Positions 9,932-18,941 of a stretch of 64,000 bases of DNA are shown here, one piece after another. The notes under the pieces were generated by a model. That model was not told the origin of the DNA and did not search any database. It worked only from the letters and a program-made list of their open reading frames with translations. This DNA comes from Halioglobus japonicus (GTDB lineage: Bacteria; Pseudomonadota; Gammaproteobacteria; Pseudomonadales; Halieaceae): positions 215,674-279,673 of the forward strand of contig CACSIL010000051.1 of assembly GCA_902705825.1 (NCBI GenBank), in the 5' to 3' direction. Position 1 is the first letter of the stretch; the number at the start of each line of letters is the position of its first letter. Both the position numbers and the translations under genes were made by a program.

Positions 9932-11578
9932 ATGAAATTTTTGCCGCTCCACGCCGCTGCTCTCGCCTTGCTTGTAACGCTTGGCACTGCGCCTGTGCGC
10001 GCACAACCAGCGCCGGATTCAGCCTCGCAACTCTCCGAGATGGCGGCAGACGGAACACTGAAGACGTTTGAGGAAAACATGGATATGGGCGATGTAATCG
10101 CCCTCTTCCGTGAACAGCAAAAGGAATTGGTCGCGCAAAGAAAATTGCTCGAAAAGCAAGCCGAACAGATTGACACACTGACAAAAGAGCTCGAAGCCAT
10201 TCGGGCGCCTCTGCCCGCGGTGAACGAGGAGATGACCGCACAGCGCACCCTGCTGGAAAGTCAGTCACAGCAAATCTCCACACTGGCGCGCGAATTGGAC
10301 AGCATGCAGGACCCATTGCCACCTGCAAATGCGGACTCCATCAAAGAGGTAGCGGCTGCCGGGCCTGCAGCAGAGACGGGACCACCGGTACCCGAGACAC
10401 CTCAGACAGAGAAGGAACAGGCAGTAGCAACCGGCAACGCTGTCGCCCAGGCGCAGGCCGATGACCCGAGTCGAGACCTGTTAGAGGATTTCAAAGGTGC
10501 CTGGCGCCTGCCCGGCACCAATGCCGCACTGGCCATTGGCGGGTTTGTGAAGGCAGACATCGTCTACAACTTTGACCCACTGCAGGTCAAAGACCGATTT
10601 ATCACCGGGTCCATCCCGGTTGGTGTCACGGAAACAACCGGAGACGAAGCGCAAAGCAGCATCACTGCCGATCAATCCCGACTTAATTTTGACCTGAGGT
10701 CGCAGACTGATTACGGCATTATGCGGGCATTTATCGAAGGCGATTTCGCAGGAAGTGGTGATACCTTCCGCCTGCGGCATGCCTTCGGGCAATGGCAACA
10801 CATGCTCGCGGGAAAAACCTGGACAACCTTCATGGATCCGGATGCCTCACCGGAGGAAATCGATTTCGAAGGATTGAACGGTCGCATCAACGTGCGCCAG
10901 GCACAGATTCGCTTCATGCCGACATTTGGTGAGGACTATGAACTGCAATTTGCTCTGGAAGATCCAAACCCGCAAGTACAAAACGGCTCCGGCGTTACGC
11001 GCACACCCGACGTCGTAATCGCAGGGCGATTTCAGCCGCGTGATCGACTACACGTAAAGCTCGCGCTATTGGTCCGAGAAATTCGCGGCCAGGAAGATAC
11101 CACCGGGGATGTTGAAAAGCAGTGGGCGTGGGGCACTTCGCTCAGCGGACGTTTTTTGACCCCAGCGCTTGACGACCGCGACAGCCTGCTGTTCCAGCTA
11201 AACTACGGCAAGGCGATCGGTCGCTACGTCAACGACCTGTCCAGCGTCCCGGACGAGAATTTCGACGGTATCTTTGATACCAGCAATAACAAACTTCAGC
11301 TCTTTAATGTCACGGCCGGCTATGTCTCATGGCAACACTGGTGGGGATTCAACCAACTGAGATCCAACTTCACATTTGGCTTTGTTGACCTGAACAACCC
11401 AGGCTTTGTAGACGGTGACGCCTACAAGCGCACATACAGATTTTCATCGAATTTGATCTGGTCGCCAATCCCACGCATCGATCTAGGTGGTGAATACCTG
11501 TGGGGGCAACGGGAAAACAAGGACGGCGAACACGGCGACGCCACTCAAATTCAGTTGGCTGTAAAGTATCGATTCTAG
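9932..11578 (+). CDS. DcaP-family trimeric outer membrane porin
   Basis: A 548-residue outer membrane protein. After a signal peptide (about 1-24, ending VRAQP) comes a periplasmic coiled-coil region (about 55-130) with two copies of a QxxLLExQxxQIxTLxxEL pattern, a linker rich in Pro and Ala, and a barrel beginning at LPGTNAALAIGGFVKADIVY. The GGFVKAD strand and later AFIEGDFAG and LRHAFGQW segments match DcaP, a trimeric channel linked in Acinetobacter to uptake of negatively charged small molecules and dicarboxylates. The final Phe is typical of BAM substrates. The substrate here is not known. Confidence 0.86.
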   Translation: MKFLPLHAAALALLVTLGTAPVRAQPAPDSASQLSEMAADGTLKTFEENMDMGDVIALFREQQKELVAQRKLLEKQAEQIDTLTKELEAIRAPLPAVNEEMTAQRTLLESQSQQISTLARELDSMQDPLPPANADSIKEVAAAGPAAETGPPVPETPQTEKEQAVATGNAVAQAQADDPSRDLLEDFKGAWRLPGTNAALAIGGFVKADIVYNFDPLQVKDRFITGSIPVGVTETTGDEAQSSITADQSRLNFDLRSQTDYGIMRAFIEGDFAGSGDTFRLRHAFGQWQHMLAGKTWTTFMDPDASPEEIDFEGLNGRINVRQAQIRFMPTFGEDYELQFALEDPNPQVQNGSGVTRTPDVVIAGRFQPRDRLHVKLALLVREIRGQEDTTGDVEKQWAWGTSLSGRFLTPALDDRDSLLFQLNYGKAIGRYVNDLSSVPDENFDGIFDTSNNKLQLFNVTAGYVSWQHWWGFNQLRSNFTFGFVDLNNPGFVDGDAYKRTYRFSSNLIWSPIPRIDLGGEYLWGQRENKDGEHGDATQIQLAVKYRF

Positions 11579-11708
11579 CGGTACCCACCGATAAATTAGC
11601 AGCCAACAAACTGTCGTATTCTGCGGCAACATATCGGTTAGAAAGCAGAGAAATGGAGGTTTCTTTTGCGTCTTTTACATCAAGCACATAGGGAGTAAGT
11701 TAACACAC

Positions 11709-13010
11709 ATGGATATAGAATCAGGTTCAGTCGCGATCGAGGAAATCCTGCAGACCGCTCAGCACGCAGCCAGTGAGACCAGCACTTACATACAGCTACT
11801 CGCTATCCTCGCAATCTATGCACTGTCTTTTGTCGTTGCCAATAAAGTCAGAAACAGCATCGGACTCACGCAGAATGAGCCTTTGGAAAGCGCCCACCCG
11901 GTGCGCAAACTCGCGTACCGAATCGGCGGCATTCTCTTTCCGCTGCTGGCAATTATTCTGCTCCAGATATCGACAAAAATCGGTGAGGAGCTGACGTTCA
12001 CACCCTGGCTGATCGAAACGGCATTGGCTGTTGCGGTACTGTTATTTTTTAACTCACTGATACGCGTCTTTGTTCAAAACCCACTCGCGGCCTCGTTGTT
12101 CAGGTGGGTTGGACTACCCATATTGCTGTTACATTTACTGGATCTTTTGCCGACTATTGTAAGCGCCCTCGAAGAAGTATCACTGGAGGCCGGCAACTTC
12201 AGTATTTCTGCTTATGGGGTAATCCGAGTCCTCATTTTTGGCAGTTTCCTTTTCTGGTTGGGCCGCGCCTCAAACAATTTTGGCAAAGCGGTAATCAGAA
12301 AACAGGATTCTCTTGATGTCCCCACCAAGGAGGTATTCAGCAAGCTGTTTGAGATCGCGATTTTCGGTATCGTTGTACTGTCGCTGCTAAATATTATGGG
12401 CGTCAACATGGCCACGCTGGCGGTATTTGGTGGTGCTGTCGGTGTAGGGCTCGGGTTGGGCTTACAGTCTATCGCGTCAAACTTTATATCCGGGATCATC
12501 ATTCTGCTCGACCGTTCACTGACCGTTGGCGACTTTGTCGAATTGGAAGGTGGGCAAGTGGGTTTTGTACGGGAATTCAGGATGCGTTATACGATACTGG
12601 AAACCTACGACGGCAAGGATATTCTGGTTCCAAACGAAACCTTCATCTCGTCTTTGATGGTGAATTGGACCCATAAAGATCCCAAACAACGGTACCGTGT
12701 CGATTTTTCTGTGCCCTATTCTACTGACGTACGCAGCATGGTCGAGCTTATCAAAGCCGCAGTAGCCGAACACGAGCAAGTAGTCAGCGGACCGGATGTA
12801 CCGTTTGAGGAAAGGCCCGACTGTGAAATAGACAGCTTTGGTGAATCGGGCATTAACATGTTTGTCGAGTTCTGGATGATAGGTGTCGATGACGGGAGTA
12901 ACCGAGTAGGCGGAGACCTGATGCTGATTATTCTGGAAACCCTGAAAGAAAACGGTATCGAAATACCCTTTCCGCAGCGTGAAGTTAAAATTCTCAACCC
13001 CGGACAATAA
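11709..13010 (+). CDS. Small-conductance mechanosensitive channel family protein (MscS)
   Basis: A 433-residue inner-membrane protein with about five predicted transmembrane helices, more than the three of E. coli MscS. The pore helix is the glycine/alanine-rich segment GGAVGVGLGLGLQSIASNF, followed by SGIIILLDRSLTVGDFVELEG, the MscS beta-domain start, and the IMVPN-equivalent ILVPNETFISSLMVNW. It should open under membrane tension and release solutes on osmotic downshock. Related larger MscS-like proteins also occur as YbdG/YnaI types. It is preceded by a 130-base gap and is likely transcribed alone or with the porin gene. Confidence 0.92.
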   Translation: MDIESGSVAIEEILQTAQHAASETSTYIQLLAILAIYALSFVVANKVRNSIGLTQNEPLESAHPVRKLAYRIGGILFPLLAIILLQISTKIGEELTFTPWLIETALAVAVLLFFNSLIRVFVQNPLAASLFRWVGLPILLLHLLDLLPTIVSALEEVSLEAGNFSISAYGVIRVLIFGSFLFWLGRASNNFGKAVIRKQDSLDVPTKEVFSKLFEIAIFGIVVLSLLNIMGVNMATLAVFGGAVGVGLGLGLQSIASNFISGIIILLDRSLTVGDFVELEGGQVGFVREFRMRYTILETYDGKDILVPNETFISSLMVNWTHKDPKQRYRVDFSVPYSTDVRSMVELIKAAVAEHEQVVSGPDVPFEERPDCEIDSFGESGINMFVEFWMIGVDDGSNRVGGDLMLIILETLKENGIEIPFPQREVKILNPGQ

Positions 13011-13256
13011 ACCACAGTAGAGAATAGGTTGTTACAAAGCCCGGTTGGTTAAATTTTTCACGGTGAAGAACGGCGCTGACCGAGGCTTGCCTCACTGCTC
13101 ATATTTCATACAGATTTGTCTGAATAATAAAGCGCTTTACGGTATGATCGCGCGACTTTTTACACCACGCTCTGGCGCAGGTATTACGTCTGCAACCACC
13201 AACAAAGCTGCAGCGCATTGCGTGATCACGCACAAAATACGATGAATGGTAATTGA

Positions 13257-14582
13257 ATGAGCAATTCGGACAAAAAATGTGTGGGATTCGTAAGTCTTGG
13301 CTGCCCCAAGGCGCTGGTCGACTCCGAACGCATTCTTACGCAGCTGAAAATGGATGGGTATGACATTGTACCCACCTACGAAGGCGCGGATGTTGTCGTT
13401 GTAAACACCTGCGGGTTTATCGACAGTGCCAAGCAGGAATCGCTGGACGCTATCGGTGAGGCCGTCAGCGAGAATGGCAGGGTTATCGTAACAGGCTGCA
13501 TGGGCAAGGGAGACGATGCGCAATCGATCAAGACGTTGCACCCCAAGGTATTGAGCGTCACCGGGCCTGCGGCTTATGAAGAGGTCGTCGGCGCAGTGCA
13601 CAAATATGTGCCCTACACGCCTGTCCACGATCCGTTTAACGACCTGGTGCCCCCGCAGGGCATCAAACTCACACCTCGCCACTACGCCTACCTGAAGATT
13701 TCCGAGGGCTGCAACCACCGCTGCAGTTTTTGCATCATCCCCGATATGCGCGGTGACCTGGTCAGCAGGCCCATCGGCGATGTGATGGAAGAAGCAGAGC
13801 GGCTGGTTCGAGCCGGCGTGCGGGAATTGCTGGTTATCTCGCAGGACACCAGCGCCTACGGCATAGATACAAAGTATCGCACCGGGTTCTGGAACGGCCG
13901 CCCGCTAAAAACCCGTATGCAGGAACTGTGCGAGGCACTGGGCGAATTCGGTATTTGGGTACGTCTGCACTACGTATACCCCTACCCACATGTCGATAAG
14001 GTGATACCGCTGATGGCCGAGGGCAAAATCCTGCCCTATCTGGACGTGCCGTTCCAGCACGGCAGCCCGGCTGTGCTCAAGCGCATGCAACGCCCGGCCG
14101 CCGCCGAGAAGTCGCTGGAGCGGATCAAAGCCTGGCGTGACGCCTGCCCTGAGATTACCCTGCGCAGCACGTTTATCGTTGGTTTCCCCGGGGAAACGGA
14201 ATCTGATTTTGAGGTATTGCTGGACTTCATCCGTGAAGCACAGCTCGACCGTGTCGGCTGTTTCCAGTATTCCCCGGTCAAAGGTGCCCGCGCCAACGCA
14301 CTTGCGGACCCTGTCGCCGATGAAGTAAAGCAGGAACGCTGGGAACGCTTCATGGCCCTGCAACAGGAAATCAGCGCGGCCAAGCTGCAGTCCAAAGTCG
14401 GCAGCACGATTGAAATCCTGATCGATGAAGTGGACGAACAGGGCGCCATAGGCCGCTCCAGCGCCGACGCGCCGGAAATAGACGGCAAGGTGTACCTGGA
14501 GGGCGTCACTGATTTGCAGCCCGGAGATTTCGTAGAGGCGGAAGTCACCGGCGCCGACGAATACGATTTGTGGGTCGGTTGA
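13257..14582 (+). CDS. rimO: Ribosomal protein S12 methylthiotransferase
   Basis: Radical-SAM enzyme that adds a methylthio group to the conserved aspartate of ribosomal protein S12. The 441-residue protein has all three family domains: the N-terminal UPF0004 domain with Cys in [25 protein letters not shown] and VTGCMGKGD (auxiliary 4Fe-4S cluster); the radical-SAM core with [12 protein letters not shown]; and a C-terminal TRAM domain ending in [17 protein letters not shown]. The [12 protein letters not shown] motif separates RimO from the tRNA enzyme MiaB. The ATG at 13257 overlaps no upstream gene. rsmE follows seven bases after the stop. Confidence 0.96.
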   Translation: MSNSDKKCVGFVSLGCPKALVDSERILTQLKMDGYDIVPTYEGADVVVVNTCGFIDSAKQESLDAIGEAVSENGRVIVTGCMGKGDDAQSIKTLHPKVLSVTGPAAYEEVVGAVHKYVPYTPVHDPFNDLVPPQGIKLTPRHYAYLKISEGCNHRCSFCIIPDMRGDLVSRPIGDVMEEAERLVRAGVRELLVISQDTSAYGIDTKYRTGFWNGRPLKTRMQELCEALGEFGIWVRLHYVYPYPHVDKVIPLMAEGKILPYLDVPFQHGSPAVLKRMQRPAAAEKSLERIKAWRDACPEITLRSTFIVGFPGETESDFEVLLDFIREAQLDRVGCFQYSPVKGARANALADPVADEVKQERWERFMALQQEISAAKLQSKVGSTIEILIDEVDEQGAIGRSSADAPEIDGKVYLEGVTDLQPGDFVEAEVTGADEYDLWVG

Positions 14583-14589
14583 TTCCACT

Positions 14590-15297
14590 GTGAACCTGCT
14601 GCTATTCACGGGCGCCGATAGACTGGACGAGACTAGAATCGCTGTCCACGACCGTCGACTGCAGCACTTGTTGCAGGTCCATCGCGCGCAGCCAGGTGAC
14701 ACCCTGCGGGTAGGTGAAATCAACGGCCTGATGGGCGAGGCTGAAATACTGCAGATTGACGACAAAGCCGCTGTGCTGGCGGTTGCGCTGGACCAGCCAC
14801 CTCCCCCCAAACTGCCGCTGCGCCTGATACTGGCCTTACCCCGTCCCAAAATGCTGCGCCGTATAGTGCGCAATGTGGCTGAACTGGGGGTCGCCGAACT
14901 GCACCTTATCAACAGCTACCGTGTGGAAAAAAGCTACTGGCAAACACCGGCGCTCGAAGCTGCCACTGTGCGGGAATATCTGCTGCAGGGTCTGGAGCAG
15001 TCCCGGGATACCCGTCTGCCCGCAGTGCAATACCATCGGCGTTTCAAACCCTTTGTGGAGGACAATCTGCCCGGGCTGCTCGCAGGCAGAACGGCACTGC
15101 TGGCCCACCCTGGCGAGCATCCACCCTGCCCGCGAAACATCGAGGGAGAGTGCTTGCTGGTGATCGGACCGGAGGGCGGTTTCATTCCCTACGAGGTGGA
15201 AAAGTTACGCGATGGTGGTTGCCAACCCGTCTCTCTTGGCGCGCGTATCCTGCGGGTGGAGAACGCCGTTACCAGTTCGCTCAGTCGATTGTTCTAG
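14590..15297 (+). CDS. rsmE: 16S rRNA (uracil1498-N3)-methyltransferase
   Basis: SPOUT-class methyltransferase that methylates N3 of U1498 in 16S rRNA. The 235-residue protein has an N-terminal PUA-like domain (about 1-70, HDRRLQHLLQVHRAQPGDTL) and the knotted SAM-binding domain with LIGPEGGF-type motif LVIGPEGGFIPYEVEKL and the terminal SLGARILRVENAV segment, both characteristic of RsmE. The start is GTG, eight bases after the rimO stop, so the two translation-related genes probably form an operon. A short hairpin (15305-15320) lies just after the stop. Confidence 0.95.
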   Translation: MNLLLFTGADRLDETRIAVHDRRLQHLLQVHRAQPGDTLRVGEINGLMGEAEILQIDDKAAVLAVALDQPPPPKLPLRLILALPRPKMLRRIVRNVAELGVAELHLINSYRVEKSYWQTPALEAATVREYLLQGLEQSRDTRLPAVQYHRRFKPFVEDNLPGLLAGRTALLAHPGEHPPCPRNIEGECLLVIGPEGGFIPYEVEKLRDGGCQPVSLGARILRVENAVTSSLSRLF

Positions 15298-15572
15298 CCG
15301 CCACAGCGCAAGCATGCGCTCCGCGCTCGCCTCCAAAAAAACCACCGACACACAATATTTTAAACTCAGAAATAACTTTTTGAACGCTGCCTGATCAAAC
15401 CAGCTCCTGACGTAGTATTTACAGGTACATAGTGCTAGCTTCGCGCTTGGCTTTGGATCATCTCACATGAATTCCAAATCCAGTGAAAAAGTCACAGTGA
15501 CTTCCCGTGCAGAAGTTACGCGATTGCTTCTATTATGCTGTTCATAACATAAGAGACTTGAGAGGCCCCACA
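15298..15572. promoter_or_regulatory. Intergenic region upstream of the TonB-dependent receptor with a 15-base dyad
   Basis: This stretch holds no gene. At 15489-15503 there is a perfect palindrome, AAGTCAC-A-GTGACTT, 70 bases before the receptor start codon. Such a site would suit a dimeric regulator of the receptor gene, but no regulator gene is adjacent. A GTG at 15507 could extend the receptor frame by 22 residues; I reject it because the signal peptide begins at 15573. A small hairpin at 15305-15320 (AGCGCA/TGCGCT) may weakly end rsmE transcription. Confidence 0.45.
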
Positions 15573-18146
15573 ATGTCTGCAAAAAAACGTTTGATCGTAT
15601 CTCACCTCTCGGCCGTAGTAGCCGCTACCTCAGCGGGAGTCATACCGACCGTAGCGCTAGGCCAGGCCATGCTGGAAGAAGTGGTGGTCACCGCACGTAA
15701 ACGGGAGGAGACACTACAGGAGACACCGGTAGCAGTATCGGCATTTTCCGGCGAGAACCTGCAGGAACTAGGTATAAACGATATTTCTGACCTGACCCGG
15801 GTAGTTCCCAACGTCGATATGTACTCCGGTAATGGTACGACCGGTGCCGGTAACGTCTTTATTCGCGGTATTGGTGCCCGTAATACCGGCGTGAACTTTG
15901 ACTCTGGTGTGGGTATATATGTGGACGGAGTCTACGTATCGCGCGCAGATGGCTCGGTTCTGGACAACGTCGATGTGCAGAGTGTTCAGGTGCTGCGCGG
16001 CCCTCAAGGGACTCTGTTTGGTAAGAACACCACTGGTGGCGCCATTCTCTACACCACCAACAAGCCCAATGAAGAATACGGCGGCCATGCAGAAGTGCGG
16101 GTTGGTAACTACAACAAGCTCGACAGTAAAGTGACTGTCAACGTGCCGCTGATGGGCGATACGCTGATGTCACGCTTCTCGCTCTACAAAACCAAGAATG
16201 ACGGTTATGTACAAAGCGAAATCCCGGACAACCTCCCGGTCCAGGCCGTTGGTAACCCGGCATTTGTAGAAGACGAGTACAACGACATCGACCGCTGGGG
16301 AGGCCAGGCCCAGTTGCGCTGGGTAGCCACGGACGACCTGATACTGGATCTGAACTACAACTACGGAAAAACAGACCAGAAGGCCAGTGGTCAGGATTGT
16401 CAGATTGTGACGAACATTCCCGGGGCCGGCTGGCAGGCTGACTTACAGGACGCGTCCATCGTTGTGCCCTCCACCGGACAGACAGTTGCCGACTGGTGTC
16501 AGGCAAACAACGATCTGGGCAAAGATAAAATCATGGCCAATGTCACGCCAAACCGCTACAGGGCTGAGGTGAACACACTCTCCCTCACCGCTGACTGGGA
16601 TATTAACGACTCACTGAACTTCAAGAGTATCTCCGCCTGGCGTAACACTCAGGGCGGCGAAGCCAACGAGCTCGATGCCATGGGTATTCCCTTCCTCGGC
16701 CGCAGTAACTACATGGGTCAAGGCGCAGACGAACGCAATACAGATGCCTACAGCCAGGAATTCCAACTGGCAGGCAGCGCCTTCGATGAGAAACTGGATT
16801 ATGTCGTCGGTGTCTTCGGGTTTCACGAGCACACTGACAAAGGTGCGGCTACATCGCCGACTGGCCCGTTTTTCGATGCGCCCGCTCCCGTGGGCAACCC
16901 CAGCACCATGCTTTACGTCAATAACCTCACCGAACTGCTGGCGAAAAACTCTTCAGCCTCGTTATTCAGTCAGGCCGACTGGCATTTTGATGAGTACTGG
17001 ACTGCAACAGTGGGCGCACGCTACACCTGGGAAGAGCGCAAGCTGACTCGCAGGTTCCGGGTTCCCGATCTGAATTCCATGTCTTACTCCGGGACTGTCA
17101 CCAACCCGTTCGGCGCAGCAGCACCACAGGTCTATGCTTTCTCCGACGGCCCACAGTCGTTCAATCCTGACCACGGCTTTACCACTGCAATGGTCAACGG
17201 TATGCCTGACCCATTGGCCGACCAGACGCAGCGTTACGACAAAACCAAGGTTACACCCATGGCGAGTATCCAGCGTACGTTCGATGGCGTGGGTTTCATG
17301 GACTTTGGTAACGCGTACTTCACCGTCGCCAACGGCTTCCTCTCCGGTGGTCTGACCGACACCGTAGATACCGTCACAGGCCTGATGGGTGAGTACAAGC
17401 CAGAGGAAGTCTGGAACTATGAACTGGGCTTTAAAATGGATGCCTGGGACAGAAAGCTGCGCCTGAACACGGCTATATTCTATACCGACTATCAGGATCG
17501 CCAGCTCTCCACAGTTCGAATCAGCCCCGAAGGCCGCATATCAGGCGCTCTGATTAACGCCAAGTCCTCCTATATCTCGGGTATCGAATTCGAGGCCGTG
17601 GTACTGCCGATTGAAAACCTGCAAATCACTGCCAACATGACGTTCAACGAGAGCAAGATTGACGAGTATGAGGATGAGCAGATTCGCGCGCTGCCTGCAG
17701 CTGGCGAGCCGACTCCAGCCGGTTGCTCTCAGATTGTGATTCCAGGGTCGGGGCAAACCGTTCTGAATTGCGATATCGATCGCTCCAATGAGAGTCTGCC
17801 GCGTCTACCAGACAGCGTGTTCTATCTGGCCGCACAGTACACGTTCGAGACCGAGTACGGCACAGTGGTACCGCTGCTGTCATGGTCCTACCGCACGAAC
17901 CTGAATAACTGCTTTGATGCATCCAGCTGTGTTTCCGGCATTTGGAAAGTGGACCAGACTGACGTTACCGCTCGCTTGACCTGGAATTCACCAGACATGG
18001 CGTGGCGTGTAACTGCCTGGGGCAACAACCTGACCGACGACCGTTATGTCCAGGGCGGCACACCGCTGGTGGACAATACCGGAACGGCGGCTACCACCTA
18101 CAACCTGCCTCGCACCTACGGTCTTGAGGCCGCTTACACCTGGTAA
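15573..18146 (+). CDS. TonB-dependent outer membrane receptor
   Basis: An 857-residue outer-membrane transporter. The signal peptide (about 1-30) ends near VALGQA and is followed by a TonB box-like EEVVVTARKREETLQETPV, then the plug domain with VFIRGIGARNTG, GVYVDGVYVSR and VLRGPQGTLFGKNTTGGAI. The C-terminal 22-strand barrel ends with RTYGLEAAYTW, the terminal aromatic signal for BAM. The sequence type (ARKREE box and NTTGGAI) is the large family common in Sphingomonadales and Halieaceae, often linked to uptake of hydrophobic or plant/algal compounds rather than to siderophores. No ligand can be assigned. A strong bidirectional terminator follows. Confidence 0.94.
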   Translation: MSAKKRLIVSHLSAVVAATSAGVIPTVALGQAMLEEVVVTARKREETLQETPVAVSAFSGENLQELGINDISDLTRVVPNVDMYSGNGTTGAGNVFIRGIGARNTGVNFDSGVGIYVDGVYVSRADGSVLDNVDVQSVQVLRGPQGTLFGKNTTGGAILYTTNKPNEEYGGHAEVRVGNYNKLDSKVTVNVPLMGDTLMSRFSLYKTKNDGYVQSEIPDNLPVQAVGNPAFVEDEYNDIDRWGGQAQLRWVATDDLILDLNYNYGKTDQKASGQDCQIVTNIPGAGWQADLQDASIVVPSTGQTVADWCQANNDLGKDKIMANVTPNRYRAEVNTLSLTADWDINDSLNFKSISAWRNTQGGEANELDAMGIPFLGRSNYMGQGADERNTDAYSQEFQLAGSAFDEKLDYVVGVFGFHEHTDKGAATSPTGPFFDAPAPVGNPSTMLYVNNLTELLAKNSSASLFSQADWHFDEYWTATVGARYTWEERKLTRRFRVPDLNSMSYSGTVTNPFGAAAPQVYAFSDGPQSFNPDHGFTTAMVNGMPDPLADQTQRYDKTKVTPMASIQRTFDGVGFMDFGNAYFTVANGFLSGGLTDTVDTVTGLMGEYKPEEVWNYELGFKMDAWDRKLRLNTAIFYTDYQDRQLSTVRISPEGRISGALINAKSSYISGIEFEAVVLPIENLQITANMTFNESKIDEYEDEQIRALPAAGEPTPAGCSQIVIPGSGQTVLNCDIDRSNESLPRLPDSVFYLAAQYTFETEYGTVVPLLSWSYRTNLNNCFDASSCVSGIWKVDQTDVTARLTWNSPDMAWRVTAWGNNLTDDRYVQGGTPLVDNTGTAATTYNLPRTYGLEAAYTW

Positions 18147-18158
18147 GCTGATACCCAC

Positions 18159-18200
18159 AAAAAGGCCCGGCACGATGCTCATCATGCCGGGCCTTTTTTT
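18159..18200. terminator. Bidirectional rho-independent terminator
   Basis: The arms AAAAGGCCCGGCA and TGCCGGGCCTTTT enclose a 12-base centre whose GATG/CATC can pair further. Runs of A before and of T (eight) after the stem allow termination from both sides, so it serves the receptor gene (plus) and the msrA gene (minus). Confidence 0.92.
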
Positions 18201-18219
18201 TGCCTGGTAGAAAGCCGCG

Positions 18220-18876
18220 CTACTTTGCCGCGAAACCCTCGGGGCAACTCACACCCGTCCCGCCCAGCCCACAATAGCCACCGGGATTCTTGGCAAGATA
18301 CTGCTGGTGATAATCCTCTGCGTAATAAAACTCTTGAGCAGGCTCTATCTCTGTCGTAATACTGCCGAGCCCCGCCTTGTCCAGCGCCAGCTGAAATACC
18401 TCTTTGGAGGCTGCCGCCAACCATGCCTGCTCATCGTCAAACGTATAGATTCCCGACCGGTACTGTGTGCCCATATCGTTGCCCTGGCGCATTCCCTGAG
18501 TGGGATCATGCCCTTCCCAGAATACCTTGAGCAGCGCCTCGTAGCTCACCTGCGCCGGATCAAAAACAACCAGAACGACCTCGTTATGCCCGGTCTTGCC
18601 ACTGCAGACTTCCTGATAGGTTGGGTTGGGCGTCAGGCCCGCGGCATAGCCTGCTGCCGTGGTGAACACACCGGGTATCTGCCAGAATTTACGCTCCACA
18701 CCCCAGAAACACCCCATGCCGAACACAGCCTGTTGCAGGTGAGCGGGGAACGGTCCGCGCAGCGGGTTGCCGTTGACGAAGTGGGCTGCGGGAACGGGCA
18801 TGGCTTCCGCGCGTCCGGGCAGCGCGGTTTCGGGTGTGGGCATAGTGTGTTTCCTGCGAATATTGAATAGGTTCAT
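18220..18876 (-). CDS. msrA: Peptide methionine sulfoxide reductase A
   Basis: Reduces the S-epimer of methionine sulfoxide in proteins. The 218-residue protein has the catalytic motif GCFWG (Cys56), and the conserved GHNEVV, EGHDPTQ and GTQYRSGIY segments. The C-terminal [14 protein letters not shown] holds the two recycling cysteines of the three-Cys E. coli-type enzyme. The long N-terminal part ([19 protein letters not shown]) also matches the E. coli-type class. The ATG at 18876 aligns with the E. coli start and has GGAG upstream; a start seven codons earlier is possible. It is divergent from the phosphatase gene. Confidence 0.96.
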   Translation of the reverse strand: MNLFNIRRKHTMPTPETALPGRAEAMPVPAAHFVNGNPLRGPFPAHLQQAVFGMGCFWGVERKFWQIPGVFTTAAGYAAGLTPNPTYQEVCSGKTGHNEVVLVVFDPAQVSYEALLKVFWEGHDPTQGMRQGNDMGTQYRSGIYTFDDEQAWLAAASKEVFQLALDKAGLGSITTEIEPAQEFYYAEDYHQQYLAKNPGGYCGLGGTGVSCPEGFAAK

Positions 18877-18941
18877 AAGCTCCAAGTATAGCCACAAATG
18901 CGCTACAGTAACCCGCCTCAGCCATAAAAGACGCGGTCATC

